Positions 45,267-53,109 of a DNA stretch of 53,109 bases are shown here, piece by piece; the stretch's first letter is position 1; every line of letters starts with the position of its first letter. The position numbers and the translations under genes are program-made. Source of the DNA: Bradyrhizobium rifense. GTDB lineage: Bacteria; Pseudomonadota; Alphaproteobacteria; Rhizobiales; Xanthobacteraceae. The stretch lies in NCBI RefSeq assembly GCF_008123425.1, contig NZ_VSSS01000109.1, positions 1 through 53,109 on the forward strand, in the 5' to 3' direction. The notes under the pieces are model-generated. The model was not told where the DNA came from. It saw only the letters and a program-made list of their open reading frames with translations, and ran no database searches.

Positions 45267-45695
45267 GTGGCCAACATCCTGATCGTGGATGACGACCCGG
45301 CCGTTCAGTTGACGATCCGGCTGCTCCTGGAGCGGGCCGGTCACCACGTGACGGTCGCCGGCGACGGCCGCAAGGGGCTCGCCTTGTTCGAGGGCAGCCA
45401 GTTCGACCTGCTGTTTCTCGACATCTTCATGCCGGGCATGGACGGGCTGGAAACGATGCGCCACGTCCGGGCGCTACAGCCGAATATCCTGATTGTCGTC
45501 ATTTCCGGCCGCTCGATCACGCCGGATGCCTATGCCGAGCCGGACTTCCTGAAGATGGCGACCAAGCTCGGGGCGGTGGCAAGCTTGCAGAAACCATTCC
45601 GGGCCGACGCACTGCTTGCGGCTGTCGACGGCTGCCTGAAATCGGCGCAATCATTGTCCCCGCCGCTGCCCGATGCCGGAGCCGGCAGTCGATGA
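45267..45695 (+). CDS. single-domain response regulator
   Basis: The 142-residue protein is a receiver domain with no output domain. It has the acidic pair in LIVDDDPA, the phosphoacceptor D52 in LLFLDIFMPGMDG, a Ser in VVISGRS and the lysine in SLQKPFR. It would pass phosphate or bind a partner. It starts with GTG and has GGAGG upstream. The hybrid kinase gene begins just after it (or overlaps it if the kinase starts at 45673), so they are probably one operon and a phosphotransfer pair. Confidence 0.88.
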   Translation: MANILIVDDDPAVQLTIRLLLERAGHHVTVAGDGRKGLALFEGSQFDLLFLDIFMPGMDGLETMRHVRALQPNILIVVISGRSITPDAYAEPDFLKMATKLGAVASLQKPFRADALLAAVDGCLKSAQSLSPPLPDAGAGSR

Positions 45696-45762
45696 CGGGG
45701 CGATCCATGGTGCGCCGGTGCAGAACATTCGGGTCCATTCTCGACGCGGCGCGACGGCCAAC

Positions 45763-48700
45763 ATGACCCTCGCAACCCGGCTGGCAATCGCAATGATTCT
45801 GCTGGTCGCGGTGACCGTGGCCGCGGTCGACTGGCTGGGCTATCGCAACGTCACGCAAGCCGTCATTCCGCGCGTGCTGGAGCGGGTTGAAGCGCAGTCA
45901 CGCCTGCTGGCGACCAATCTTGAATCCTACGTGGCCGGAGTTCGCGGCGATTTGATCGGCTATCGCTCCGCCGCGGCAATCAACGGTCTGATCCGCGCCC
46001 ACATCGGTGGAGGAACTGACACTCTCGACGGCGTATCGGAGCAAACCTGGCGCGAGCGCATCGCGACACGGCTCATGGCCGAGATCGAGGCCAAGCCCAG
46101 CTACGGGCAGTTTCGAATCATCGGCCTCGACGACGACCAGCGCGAACTGGTCCGCGTCGATCGCTCAGGCCCGAACGGAGCGGCGCGGATCGTCCCCGAC
46201 AGCGAACTGGAGCGCAAGGGCGAGCGAACCTACTTCCAAGAGACGATCCAACTGGCGCCGGGCGAGATTTATGTTTCGCCCATCGAGCTCGCGACCCGTC
46301 AGGGGGGGACCGCGGACCTGCACGTTCCGACTCTGCGAGTCGCCACACCCCTGTTCACGCCGGACGGCAAGCCGTTCGGTATCATCATCGCCAACATCGA
46401 TATGCGTCCGGCTCTCGACCGCATCCGCTCGACGACGAGCTCAGCAGGAGAGGTCTACGTCGTGAATTCGCACGGCGACTATCTGGTCAATCCCGATCGT
46501 GCGCGGGAATTCGGCTCGTTGCGCGGCCACCCCACCAACTGGCGCAGCGATTTTCCATTTTTCTCAGGCTTGGTTGGCACGCCGGCGGTATCCACGGAGA
46601 TCATGACCGATCGGTCGGGCCGGCCGAGCGGTGCGGCGATTGCGCCGGCACTGCTCGCGGGCAAGGAATGGGTCGCAATCCTTGTGATCGTTCCCCCGTC
46701 CGTGTTCGGCCGCGTGCCGGCCGCCATTCAAAAAACGTCCTTGCTCGTCGGCGTGCTTGCCGTCCTCGCCGCGGCTTTGCTCGCGGTGCTCGTGGCGCGC
46801 TCGTTAACGCGCCCGATCGGGCGCCTGACCGCAGCGGTGGAGGCGATCGGCAGCGGACGGCCAGCCGACATACCGGTCGATGCAAGCGGCGAGACCGGCG
46901 TGCTGGCGCGGGCTTTTGCCCAGATGGTCGAGGAGACGCGGGCGAAAACAGCCGCCCTCGAGCGCGAGGTCCGGGAGCATCGCCGCACCGAGGCCGCACG
47001 AAGCCACCATGAGGCGCGCGAGCGCTTGTTCAGCGCCGCGGTCGAATCATCCGACGACGCAATCGTGATGCAGTCGCTCGATGCCATCATCACGGGCTGG
47101 AATCCTGCCGCCGAACGCCTCTATGGCTATTCGGCGAACGAGGCGATCGGAAAATCGACCTCGATCATTGTCCCACCCGACCGCCGCGAACAGGGCAAGG
47201 ATTATCGGGCGCGGATCGCCCGGGGCGAGCCGATCGAACGTTTCGAGACGGTGCGCCAGCGCAGGGACGGCACGCCGGTCGAAATCGCGCTCAGCCTCTC
47301 GCCGATCAGGGGGCCGTCGGGCGAGATCACCGGCATCTCCGGGAGCGCGCGCAGCCTCACCGAGGCGCGGCGCGCCGAACGGGCGCTCGAGCAGCAGATC
47401 GAGGAGCGGCGGCAGCTTTTCGACACCTCGCAGGATCTGATCATGATCATGGACGCGCGGGGCGATATCGCGCAGATCAACCCGAGCAGCAAGGCCATTC
47501 TGGGCTACCAGCCCGACGAAATGATCGGCCGCAGCGGCGTCGACTTCATCCATCCCGCCCATCTCGACCAATCCCGCGAGGAGATGCGCGCGCTCCGGCG
47601 CGGCGGACATCCGAAGCTCGCCGACACGCGCTGCATTCACAAGGACGGCCACGAGGTCTGGCTGTCCTGGCTCGGCAATTGGTCCGATCAGGCCAAGCGC
47701 TTCTTCTTCGTCGGGCGCGACATGACCGAGACGAGGCACACCGCCGAAGCCTTGCGTGACAGCGAGCAGCTTGCGCGCAACATCGTCGAGACCGCGCTCG
47801 ACGCCTTCGTCCAGACCGACGATCGCAGCACCATCCTGAACTGGAGCTCGCGGGCCGAAGAGCTGTTCGGCTGGCGGCGCGACGAGGCGCTGGGCCAGAA
47901 CGCAGTCGATCTGATCGTCGCCGAGAGCGAGCGCGACAGGGTCAAGGCCGGCCTCGCCCGCTTCCTCGAGTCAGCAGAAGGCCAGACCCTCAACCGCCGC
48001 CGCGAGCTCGTGGTCCGCCGTCGCGACGGCAAGGAGTTCAAGGCCGAGCTCAGCGTCACGGCGCTGAGGCGCCGCGAGGGCGTCCTGTTCAACGTGTTCT
48101 ACCGCGACCTCACCGACAAGATCGCCTCCGAGGAGCGCATCCGCCACGCCGAGAAGATGGAGGCGGTCGGCCAGCTCACCGGCGGCGTGGCGCATGATTT
48201 CAACAACATCCTCACCGTGATCACCGGGACGATCGAGATCCTCGCCGATGCCGTGGCCAAGGATCCGGGGCTTGCCGCGATCACGAAGATGATCGACGAG
48301 GCCGCCGGCCGCGGCGCCGAGCTGACCCAGCATCTGCTCGCCTTTGCGCGCAAGCAGCCGCTGCAGCCGCGCGAGATCGACATCAATTCGCTGATCATCG
48401 ACACCGCAAAGCTGTTGAGGCCGACACTGGGCGAGCAGATCCAGATCGAATCCGTGTTCGAGGACGAGAGCTGCGTCGCGGTGGTCGACCCGAACCAGCT
48501 CACCACGGCGATCCTCAACCTCGCGCTCAACGCGCGCGACGCGATGCCCAGCGGCGGCAAGCTGATCGTGGAGACGGGCGCCGCCTATCTCGACGAGGTC
48601 TATGCCAACGTCAATGACGTCCCGCCCGGACACTACGTGCTGATCGCGGTGAGCGACACCGGCTCGGGCATCCCCGCCAACATGCTGGCCAGGGTGTTCG

Positions 48701-49269
48701 ATCCCTTCTTCACCTCGAAGGGGCCGGGTAAGGGCACCGGGCTCGGGCTCTCCATGGTCTACGGCTTCATCAAGCAGTCCGCTGGCCACATCAAGATCTA
48801 CAGCGAGGAGGGCCACGGCACCACGATCAAGATGTATCTCCCGCCCGGCAAGACGCCGACGGTCGTCAACGAAGGCGTGACACCGGCGTCGATCGAAGGA
48901 GGCCATGAGACCATCCTCGTGGTCGAAGACGACCGGCTGGTGCGCGACTACGTGCTGGCCCAGCTGCATTCGCTCGGCTACGTCACCCTGCAAGCCGCCA
49001 ATGCCGCCGAGGCGCTCACGATCGTCGCAAGCGGCAAGCCGTTCGACCTGCTGTTCACCGACGTGATCATGCCCGGCAAGATGAACGGACGGCAGCTCGC
49101 CGATGAGGTGTTGAAGTCGCGCCCCGACCTCAGGGTGGTCTACACATCAGGCTATACCGAGAATGCGATCATCCATCACGGCCGGCTGGATTCAGGCGTG
49201 CTGCTGCTGGCAAAGCCCTATCGCAAGTCCGATCTGGCGCGGATCATCCGCAAGGCGCTGCAGGCGTAA
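45763..49269 (+). CDS. hybrid sensor histidine kinase with Cache, HAMP and three PAS domains
   Basis: The 1168-residue protein has a membrane helix at about 6-24, a periplasmic Cache-like sensor to about 320, a second helix at about 325-347, HAMP to about 400, PAS domains at about 420-535, 545-660 and 670-785, HisKA at about 795-870, an ATPase domain to about 1030 and a C-terminal receiver domain. The phosphoacceptor histidine is H811 in GGVAHDFNNIL and the receiver Asp is D1100 in LLFTDVIMPG. ATPase features include NLALNARDAM and DTGSGI. It should pass phosphate to the regulators encoded next to it. An alternative start at 45673 overlaps the upstream gene; neither start has a good ribosome binding site. 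Confidence 0.9.
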   Translation: MTLATRLAIAMILLVAVTVAAVDWLGYRNVTQAVIPRVLERVEAQSRLLATNLESYVAGVRGDLIGYRSAAAINGLIRAHIGGGTDTLDGVSEQTWRERIATRLMAEIEAKPSYGQFRIIGLDDDQRELVRVDRSGPNGAARIVPDSELERKGERTYFQETIQLAPGEIYVSPIELATRQGGTADLHVPTLRVATPLFTPDGKPFGIIIANIDMRPALDRIRSTTSSAGEVYVVNSHGDYLVNPDRAREFGSLRGHPTNWRSDFPFFSGLVGTPAVSTEIMTDRSGRPSGAAIAPALLAGKEWVAILVIVPPSVFGRVPAAIQKTSLLVGVLAVLAAALLAVLVARSLTRPIGRLTAAVEAIGSGRPADIPVDASGETGVLARAFAQMVEETRAKTAALEREVREHRRTEAARSHHEARERLFSAAVESSDDAIVMQSLDAIITGWNPAAERLYGYSANEAIGKSTSIIVPPDRREQGKDYRARIARGEPIERFETVRQRRDGTPVEIALSLSPIRGPSGEITGISGSARSLTEARRAERALEQQIEERRQLFDTSQDLIMIMDARGDIAQINPSSKAILGYQPDEMIGRSGVDFIHPAHLDQSREEMRALRRGGHPKLADTRCIHKDGHEVWLSWLGNWSDQAKRFFFVGRDMTETRHTAEALRDSEQLARNIVETALDAFVQTDDRSTILNWSSRAEELFGWRRDEALGQNAVDLIVAESERDRVKAGLARFLESAEGQTLNRRRELVVRRRDGKEFKAELSVTALRRREGVLFNVFYRDLTDKIASEERIRHAEKMEAVGQLTGGVAHDFNNILTVITGTIEILADAVAKDPGLAAITKMIDEAAGRGAELTQHLLAFARKQPLQPREIDINSLIIDTAKLLRPTLGEQIQIESVFEDESCVAVVDPNQLTTAILNLALNARDAMPSGGKLIVETGAAYLDEVYANVNDVPPGHYVLIAVSDTGSGIPANMLARVFDPFFTSKGPGKGTGLGLSMVYGFIKQSAGHIKIYSEEGHGTTIKMYLPPGKTPTVVNEGVTPASIEGGHETILVVEDDRLVRDYVLAQLHSLGYVTLQAANAAEALTIVASGKPFDLLFTDVIMPGKMNGRQLADEVLKSRPDLRVVYTSGYTENAIIHHGRLDSGVLLLAKPYRKSDLARIIRKALQA

Positions 49270-49290
49270 GGCGCGAGAAAACCAGCCGCC

Positions 49291-49926
49291 TTACGACGCG
49301 CGCTGGGCCGCGGTCATCACGATGCGGATCAGATCGGCGGCATTGCGGGCGCCGAGCTTTTTCATGATGTTGGCGCGGTGGTCCTCGATGGTGCGCGGGC
49401 TGATGCCGAGGGTGCGGCCGGCTTCCTTGTTGGAGGCACCGGCAGCGAACTGCTCCAGCACCTCACGCTCCCGGCGGGTCAGCGGCTCGCGTCCGGGGAA
49501 ATGCAGCGAGCCGAACTTCGGCGACGCATTCTCCGACTGCCTGCGTGCATAGGCGCCGATCGCCTCGTCCAGCCGGCCGACGATCTCGCTGCCGCGGAAC
49601 GGCTTCTCGATGAAGTCGAGCGCGCCGCTCTTGATGGCGCCCACCGCCATCGCAATGTCGCCCTGGCCGGAGATCATGAAGATCGGCGCGGGATAGTCTT
49701 CGCCATGCAGCTCCTTGAGAATATCGAGGCCCGACTTTCCGGGAATGTTCACGTCGAGCAGCACGGCAGCCGGCGTGCGGCTTCGCGCGACGGACAGCAG
49801 TGCTGCGCCGTCCGCAAAACAGATCACTTCATAGCCCGCCGCCTTCAACACCATCGACAGGGTGTCGCGAACAGCCGGGTCGTCATCGACCACGAAGATC
49901 TCACCACGGGAGGTTTGTTCGACCAT
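49291..49926 (-). CDS. FixJ/NarL-type response regulator with LuxR DNA-binding domain
   Basis: The 211-residue protein has a receiver domain with the acidic pair in FVVDDDPAV, phosphoacceptor D58 in AVLLDVNIPG and K in FIEKPFR. The C-terminal LuxR-type helix-turn-helix (PLTRREREVLEQFAAGAS, then SPRTIEDHRANIMKKLG) binds DNA. It is convergent with the hybrid kinase gene and a likely recipient of its phosphate. The ATG at 49926 begins the conserved part; an in-frame ATG at 49971 is also possible. The target genes are unknown. Confidence 0.88.
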   Translation of the reverse strand: MVEQTSRGEIFVVDDDPAVRDTLSMVLKAAGYEVICFADGAALLSVARSRTPAAVLLDVNIPGKSGLDILKELHGEDYPAPIFMISGQGDIAMAVGAIKSGALDFIEKPFRGSEIVGRLDEAIGAYARRQSENASPKFGSLHFPGREPLTRREREVLEQFAAGASNKEAGRTLGISPRTIEDHRANIMKKLGARNAADLIRIVMTAAQRAS

Positions 49927-50102
49927 GTGCCATGTCCATTCGCCAAGGCGATTGCCAAGTCCGTTCGGCATCCTAGGACTCGCGTCCGCGCCTTAACGTT
50001 ATGGCTTTCGGCGCAGATTCGACCCACCCGCATTTGTACGGGACATGAACTTAACGCACAAGTAGCGCTGAGGTGCCTTATTGCGGGGGACGGAGAATAT
50101 CC

Positions 50103-50405
50103 ATGCTAAATTACGCTGGCACACCCCCGCTCGCCGCGATGGCTGAAACGGACAGCCGTCAGTTGATCGCGGCCGAACTTCGCTCCCTGATCGCGCGCAT
50201 CGAGATCAGTGTGCGTCTGGTCGACGCCGCGATGGAGCCTGAAGACGATAGCGCTATCTTGAGTGCTATCTCGGGTTCCACCGAGATTGTCGTGCTCGAC
50301 GACGTCACGCCCCGTTATGCCACAGTGGGCGCGGCTCTCAATGCCTGCCGGGCGGAGCTTGGCAACGCCCTGCAGAACCTGTCGGAATCTGGCAATCCCG
50401 CATAA
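50103..50405 (+). CDS. small hypothetical protein between response regulators
   Basis: The 100-residue protein is acidic, mostly helical and has no known domain; SRQLIAAELRSLIARIEISV suggests an amphipathic helix. It has no signal peptide. GGAG lies upstream of the ATG at 50103. It sits between two minus-strand response regulator genes and is divergent from the first and convergent with the second, so no operon partner is clear. Confidence 0.6.
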   Translation: MLNYAGTPPLAAMAETDSRQLIAAELRSLIARIEISVRLVDAAMEPEDDSAILSAISGSTEIVVLDDVTPRYATVGAALNACRAELGNALQNLSESGNPA

Positions 50406-50460
50406 GCAGCAATCAGCGCGGCCGATTTGCCGCAGCCGATTGCATGGCAGCTCCGCGCCC

Positions 50461-50964
50461 TCAGACGCGGTGCCGTTCCACGATCGCGTCGGTGGCGACG
50501 CCGCCCCAGGTATGGATCGTCGGCAACCCCATCGCCGTCTTGCCGAGATTGGCGAGGCTGATGCGCAGCGCCGCGAGATCCAGCGGCTTCGGCAGGCTCT
50601 GAAGCTCGATCCCGACGGAGCGGGCGAAACTGCGGGCGGCGCTGCGGCGCTTGCCGTCCATGCCGCTGATGACGATCACGGAGCCCGTGAACTTCGCCGC
50701 CGCCATCTCGCGCAGCACGTCGATGCCGTCGCCATCCTCCAGCACGAGATCGAGCGTCACGCAGTCGAAGCGCGCCGCGCGCAGCTTTTCGATGGCCTCC
50801 GCAACCGACGGCGCAACCGCGACTTCGTGGCCGGCCTGCCTGGCGGCGACCGTGATCAGGCTGCGCTGCGTGGCGTCGTCATCGACCACCAGGAGCTGAA
50901 GCGCGCGCCGCTCGGCGACGTCGGGCAGGTTTGACGTGACGGAAGAGAGAGAGCTTCTTGGCAT
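50461..50964 (-). CDS. response regulator with unusual N- and C-terminal extensions
   Basis: The 167-residue protein is a receiver domain at about 22-145 with flanking extensions of about 20 residues on each side. It has the acidic pair in LLVVDDDATQ, phosphoacceptor D72 in VTLDLVLEDGDG, a Ser in VVISGMDG and K in SLPKPLDL. It has no DNA-binding or enzymatic domain. The chemotaxis genes lie upstream on the same strand, 138 bases away; it may be their last gene or separately expressed. Confidence 0.83.
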   Translation of the reverse strand: MPRSSLSSVTSNLPDVAERRALQLLVVDDDATQRSLITVAARQAGHEVAVAPSVAEAIEKLRAARFDCVTLDLVLEDGDGIDVLREMAAAKFTGSVIVISGMDGKRRSAARSFARSVGIELQSLPKPLDLAALRISLANLGKTAMGLPTIHTWGGVATDAIVERHRV

Positions 50965-51102
50965 GGCCGGACCCTGAAATTGCGACCGGCCGTTGATACA
51001 CGGTACGCGCTTAGGCCACGTAAAGCCGGGTCGACGAATTCGTTCGGATGTTTTCAGAAAATGTGAAGCAACGCGTCAGCAAAAGGCAGCCGCGCGTGGC
51101 GA

Positions 51103-51420
51103 TCACGCCACCGCATCATGGCCGTTGGCCGCGCCGCGCTTCTTGCGGTTCTTGCCGCGCAGGAACTGGATGTCCATCTCGGCGCCGTTGACGCGCACCA
51201 GCTCGCAGCGGCGGTAGGCAAGGCCGGTGGACGACAGCAGCAGGAAGAACTCCTTGAGGTTCAACCCCTGGATCGAGCCCTCCACCGTGAGAATGGCATC
51301 GGTATCGGAAATCGCATTGAGGGTGCAGTCACGCCGCCACGTGCCGTCGATGGCCATGATGCAGACATCATAGCCCCGACTGAACGTGACGCGCTCTACG
51401 CCCTTGCCATCCTCGGCCAT
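51103..51420 (-). CDS. degenerate PilZ-like protein
   Basis: The 105-residue protein has the beta-barrel pattern of PilZ (DVCIMAIDGTWRRDC, FFLLLSSTGLAYRRCELVRV, then EMDIQFLRGK). The canonical c-di-GMP motifs RxxxR and D/NxSxxG are not preserved (ERVTFSR and AISDTD instead), so it may not bind c-di-GMP. Its ATG follows the cheR stop after two bases (TAAGAATG), which means the two genes are cotranscribed and maybe coupled. AGGA within cheR provides the ribosome binding site. Confidence 0.72.
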   Translation of the reverse strand: MAEDGKGVERVTFSRGYDVCIMAIDGTWRRDCTLNAISDTDAILTVEGSIQGLNLKEFFLLLSSTGLAYRRCELVRVNGAEMDIQFLRGKNRKKRGAANGHDAVA

Positions 51421-51422
51421 TC

Positions 51423-52292
51423 TTATCGTCCTGCCATCGCGGCCATCCGCGGCGCTCCGGCACCGACCGGGGCCGCGGCACGCGCATCGTTCGGCCTGTA
51501 GAGGCCGCGGCGATCCGCAAGCGGCCTGAACGTATCGGTCAGTCCGACCACGGTTTCAGCCGCGCCGAGCACCAGGAAGCCATCGGGCTCGATCTGGCGG
51601 GCCAGGCGGTTGAAGATGTTGATCTTGGTCTCCTGGTCGAAATAGATCAGCACGTTACGGCAGAAGATGACGTCGAACGTTCCGAGGTGGGAGAAATCCT
51701 GCAGCAAATTGAGCTGCCGATGCTGGATCATCGCCCGCAGCTCGGGATGGACTTGCCAGGTCTCGCCGGTCTGCTTGAAATACTTCATCAACATCTGGAT
51801 CGGCAGACCGCGCTGCACCTCGAACTGGCTGTAGACGCCGGCCTTGGCCTTCTCCAGCACTTCCTGCGAAAGGTCGGTCGCGATGATCTCGACGCGCCAG
51901 CCGGTCAGGGCCGCGCCCATCTCCTTCAAGGTCATCGCAAGCGAATAGGGCTCCTGCCCGGTCGAGCCTGCGGCGCACCAGATCCGCACGCTGCGGCGGC
52001 TGGCACGGGCCTTGAGGATTTCCGGCATGATGGTGTCGCGGAAATGGTCGAACGGGACCTTGTCGCGGAAGAAGAAAGTCTCGTTCGTGGTCATGGCTTC
52101 GACCACACTGGTGATGAGCGCGCTCGAGCCGCCTTGCAGCTTCTGCACGAGCTCGGGGATGCCGGAGAGCCCGGCCTTGCGCGCCAGCGGCAGCAGGCGG
52201 CTTTCGATCAGATATTGCTTGTCGGCGGACAGGTCGAGACCGGAGCGCTCTTTCAGCAACTTACGCAGATACTCGTAGTCGGGCGGGTTCAC
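51423..52292 (-). CDS. cheR: chemotaxis protein methyltransferase CheR
   Basis: The 289-residue enzyme has the helical N-terminal domain and an S-adenosylmethionine-dependent methyltransferase domain. Motifs include MTTNETFFFRD, the SAM-binding loop CAAGSTGQEPYSLAM and FDVIFCRNVLIYFD. It methylates glutamates on chemoreceptors, tuning their sensitivity. It starts with GTG preceded by AGAGG. It follows cheY by 34 bases and is followed by the PilZ-like gene. No cheB lies between cheY and cheR. Confidence 0.94.
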   Translation of the reverse strand: MNPPDYEYLRKLLKERSGLDLSADKQYLIESRLLPLARKAGLSGIPELVQKLQGGSSALITSVVEAMTTNETFFFRDKVPFDHFRDTIMPEILKARASRRSVRIWCAAGSTGQEPYSLAMTLKEMGAALTGWRVEIIATDLSQEVLEKAKAGVYSQFEVQRGLPIQMLMKYFKQTGETWQVHPELRAMIQHRQLNLLQDFSHLGTFDVIFCRNVLIYFDQETKINIFNRLARQIEPDGFLVLGAAETVVGLTDTFRPLADRRGLYRPNDARAAAPVGAGAPRMAAMAGR

Positions 52293-52326
52293 AGGATACC
52301 TCTTGACGCTACTAGCAGGTGTAATT

Positions 52327-52716
52327 TCAGGCAGCTGTCTCTTCTTCGCGCGCGACCAGCCCGACCTCTTGGAACTTCGCCAACACGATTTCCTTGTCGA
52401 AGGGCTTCATGATGTACTCGTTGGCACCGCCGCCCATCGCCTTCGTGATGTGGTCGATGCCGTTCTCGGTGGTGCAGAACACCACTTTGGGTTCTTCGCC
52501 ACCGGGCATGCGGCGCAGCGTTCCCAGAAACTGGAAGCCGTCCATGACGGGCATGTTCCAGTCGAGCAGGATCGCTTCCGGCATGGCCTTCTTGCAATGA
52601 ACCAGCGCTTCGACGCCGTCTTCCGCTTCAATAACGTGGAAGCCCAGCGCTTCGACGATGCGACGGGCAACCTTGCGAACGATGCTGGAATCGTCAACCA
52701 CCAAACAGGTCTTCAT
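52327..52716 (-). CDS. cheY: chemotaxis response regulator CheY
   Basis: The 129-residue single-domain receiver has the acidic pair in LVVDDSSIV, phosphoacceptor D52 in ILLDWNMPVMDG, Thr in VVFCTTENG and Lys in YIMKPFDKE. It lies between cheW and cheR, so a chemotaxis role is likely. CheY-P would reach the flagellar motor, or act as a phosphate sink. GGAG precedes the ATG at seven bases. Confidence 0.92.
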   Translation of the reverse strand: MKTCLVVDDSSIVRKVARRIVEALGFHVIEAEDGVEALVHCKKAMPEAILLDWNMPVMDGFQFLGTLRRMPGGEEPKVVFCTTENGIDHITKAMGGGANEYIMKPFDKEIVLAKFQEVGLVAREEETAA

Positions 52717-52751
52717 CTTGGTTCTCCGGCTTAAATGTCTTTCGTGAAAGT

Positions 52752-53109
52752 TCAGGCAGCCATTTGCACTTCGGTCTTGAGCTCGAGGACGCGATCGACG
52801 TCGAGGACGACCATGAGCTGTCCGTCGAGGCGGTGGACGCCGCCGGCGAGCTTGGCCATGCGGGGGTCGAGATTGACGGGGTTCTCTTCCTTGCCGTCCT
52901 CGGACAGCCGCAGCACCTCGCCGATCTGGTCGATCAAGAGGCCATAGGATTCGCCGCGCAGGTCGACGCCGACCGCCATCGCCGTCTTGCCGTCCTCGGG
53001 CTTGGGCAGGCCGAGGCGGGCACGCATGTCGACCACGGTGACGATGCGGCCGCGCAGGTTCAGCACGCCCGCGATCTCGCGCGAGGATAAGGGAACGCGG
53101 GTGACGCGC
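52752..53109 (-). CDS. cheW: chemotaxis coupling protein CheW, partial
   Basis: About 118 C-terminal residues are in the window; the 5' end lies beyond base 53109. The typical CheW core segments are present (GVLNLRGRIVTVVDMRARLG, VVVLD-like LMVVLDVDRVLE). It couples chemoreceptors to the CheA kinase, which is probably encoded further upstream outside the window. The gene ends 35 bases before cheY. Confidence 0.92.
   Translation of the reverse strand, partial: RVTRVPLSSREIAGVLNLRGRIVTVVDMRARLGLPKPEDGKTAMAVGVDLRGESYGLLIDQIGEVLRLSEDGKEENPVNLDPRMAKLAGGVHRLDGQLMVVLDVDRVLELKTEVQMAA

Overview
The window looks like chromosomal DNA of a Bradyrhizobium-like alphaproteobacterium (Nitrobacteraceae). The grounds are high G+C with strongly GC3-biased codons, long antisense shadow frames under most genes, the style of the intergenic palindromic repeats, and a gene set rich in sensory kinases, chemotaxis parts and sugar-acid enzymes. 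This is an inference from composition and gene content; no rRNA, tRNA or other taxonomic marker is present. I saw no CRISPR array, insertion sequence, integrase or replication origin.

Layout. 0-1.9 kb: a possible tiny membrane protein, a long palindromic repeat and an AHL-lactonase-like metallo-beta-lactamase. 1.9-8.4 kb: an envelope/export run of caspase-fold TPR protein, OmpA-like protein, HlyD-type adaptor and RND pump. 8.5-14.2 kb: a Crp-type regulator, an AsmA protein and a class III nucleotide cyclase. 14.5-23.2 kb: a hypothetical protein, a beta-propeller lactonase, a methyl-accepting chemotaxis protein, a GMC oxidoreductase and an exported epoxide hydrolase. 23.2-27.3 kb: a patch of small or degraded genes (ribbon-helix-helix protein, membrane protein plus membrane-anchored ClpP-like protease, DUF1127 protein, TauE/SafE remnant, DUF1259 protein). 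27.4-36 kb: a GGDEF-EAL protein, then exported envelope proteins (LysM, LTXXQ), a second HlyD-type adaptor and a second caspase-fold protein. 36.2-45 kb: an alpha/alpha-toroid protein, a secreted nuclease, a class V aminotransferase, oligopeptidase B, and an RraA-like/IlvD-Edd sugar-acid pair. 45.3-53.1 kb: a signalling block with a response regulator, a 1168-residue hybrid kinase, a FixJ-type regulator, another response regulator, a PilZ-like protein, and cheR, cheY and the 3' part of cheW.

The most unusual feature is the pair of caspase-fold proteins. Each has lost both catalytic residues (His to Phe or Tyr, Cys to Ser), and each lies near one of two paralogous HlyD-type adaptors that share an uncommon cysteine pair. 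This suggests a duplicated, non-proteolytic caspase-fold/export association in the envelope. A second coherent story is a possible cAMP circuit: a Crp homologue with conserved cyclic-nucleotide and TGTGA-reading residues, a near-consensus CRP palindrome upstream of it, and a cyclase with intact metal-binding aspartates about 2.5 kb away.
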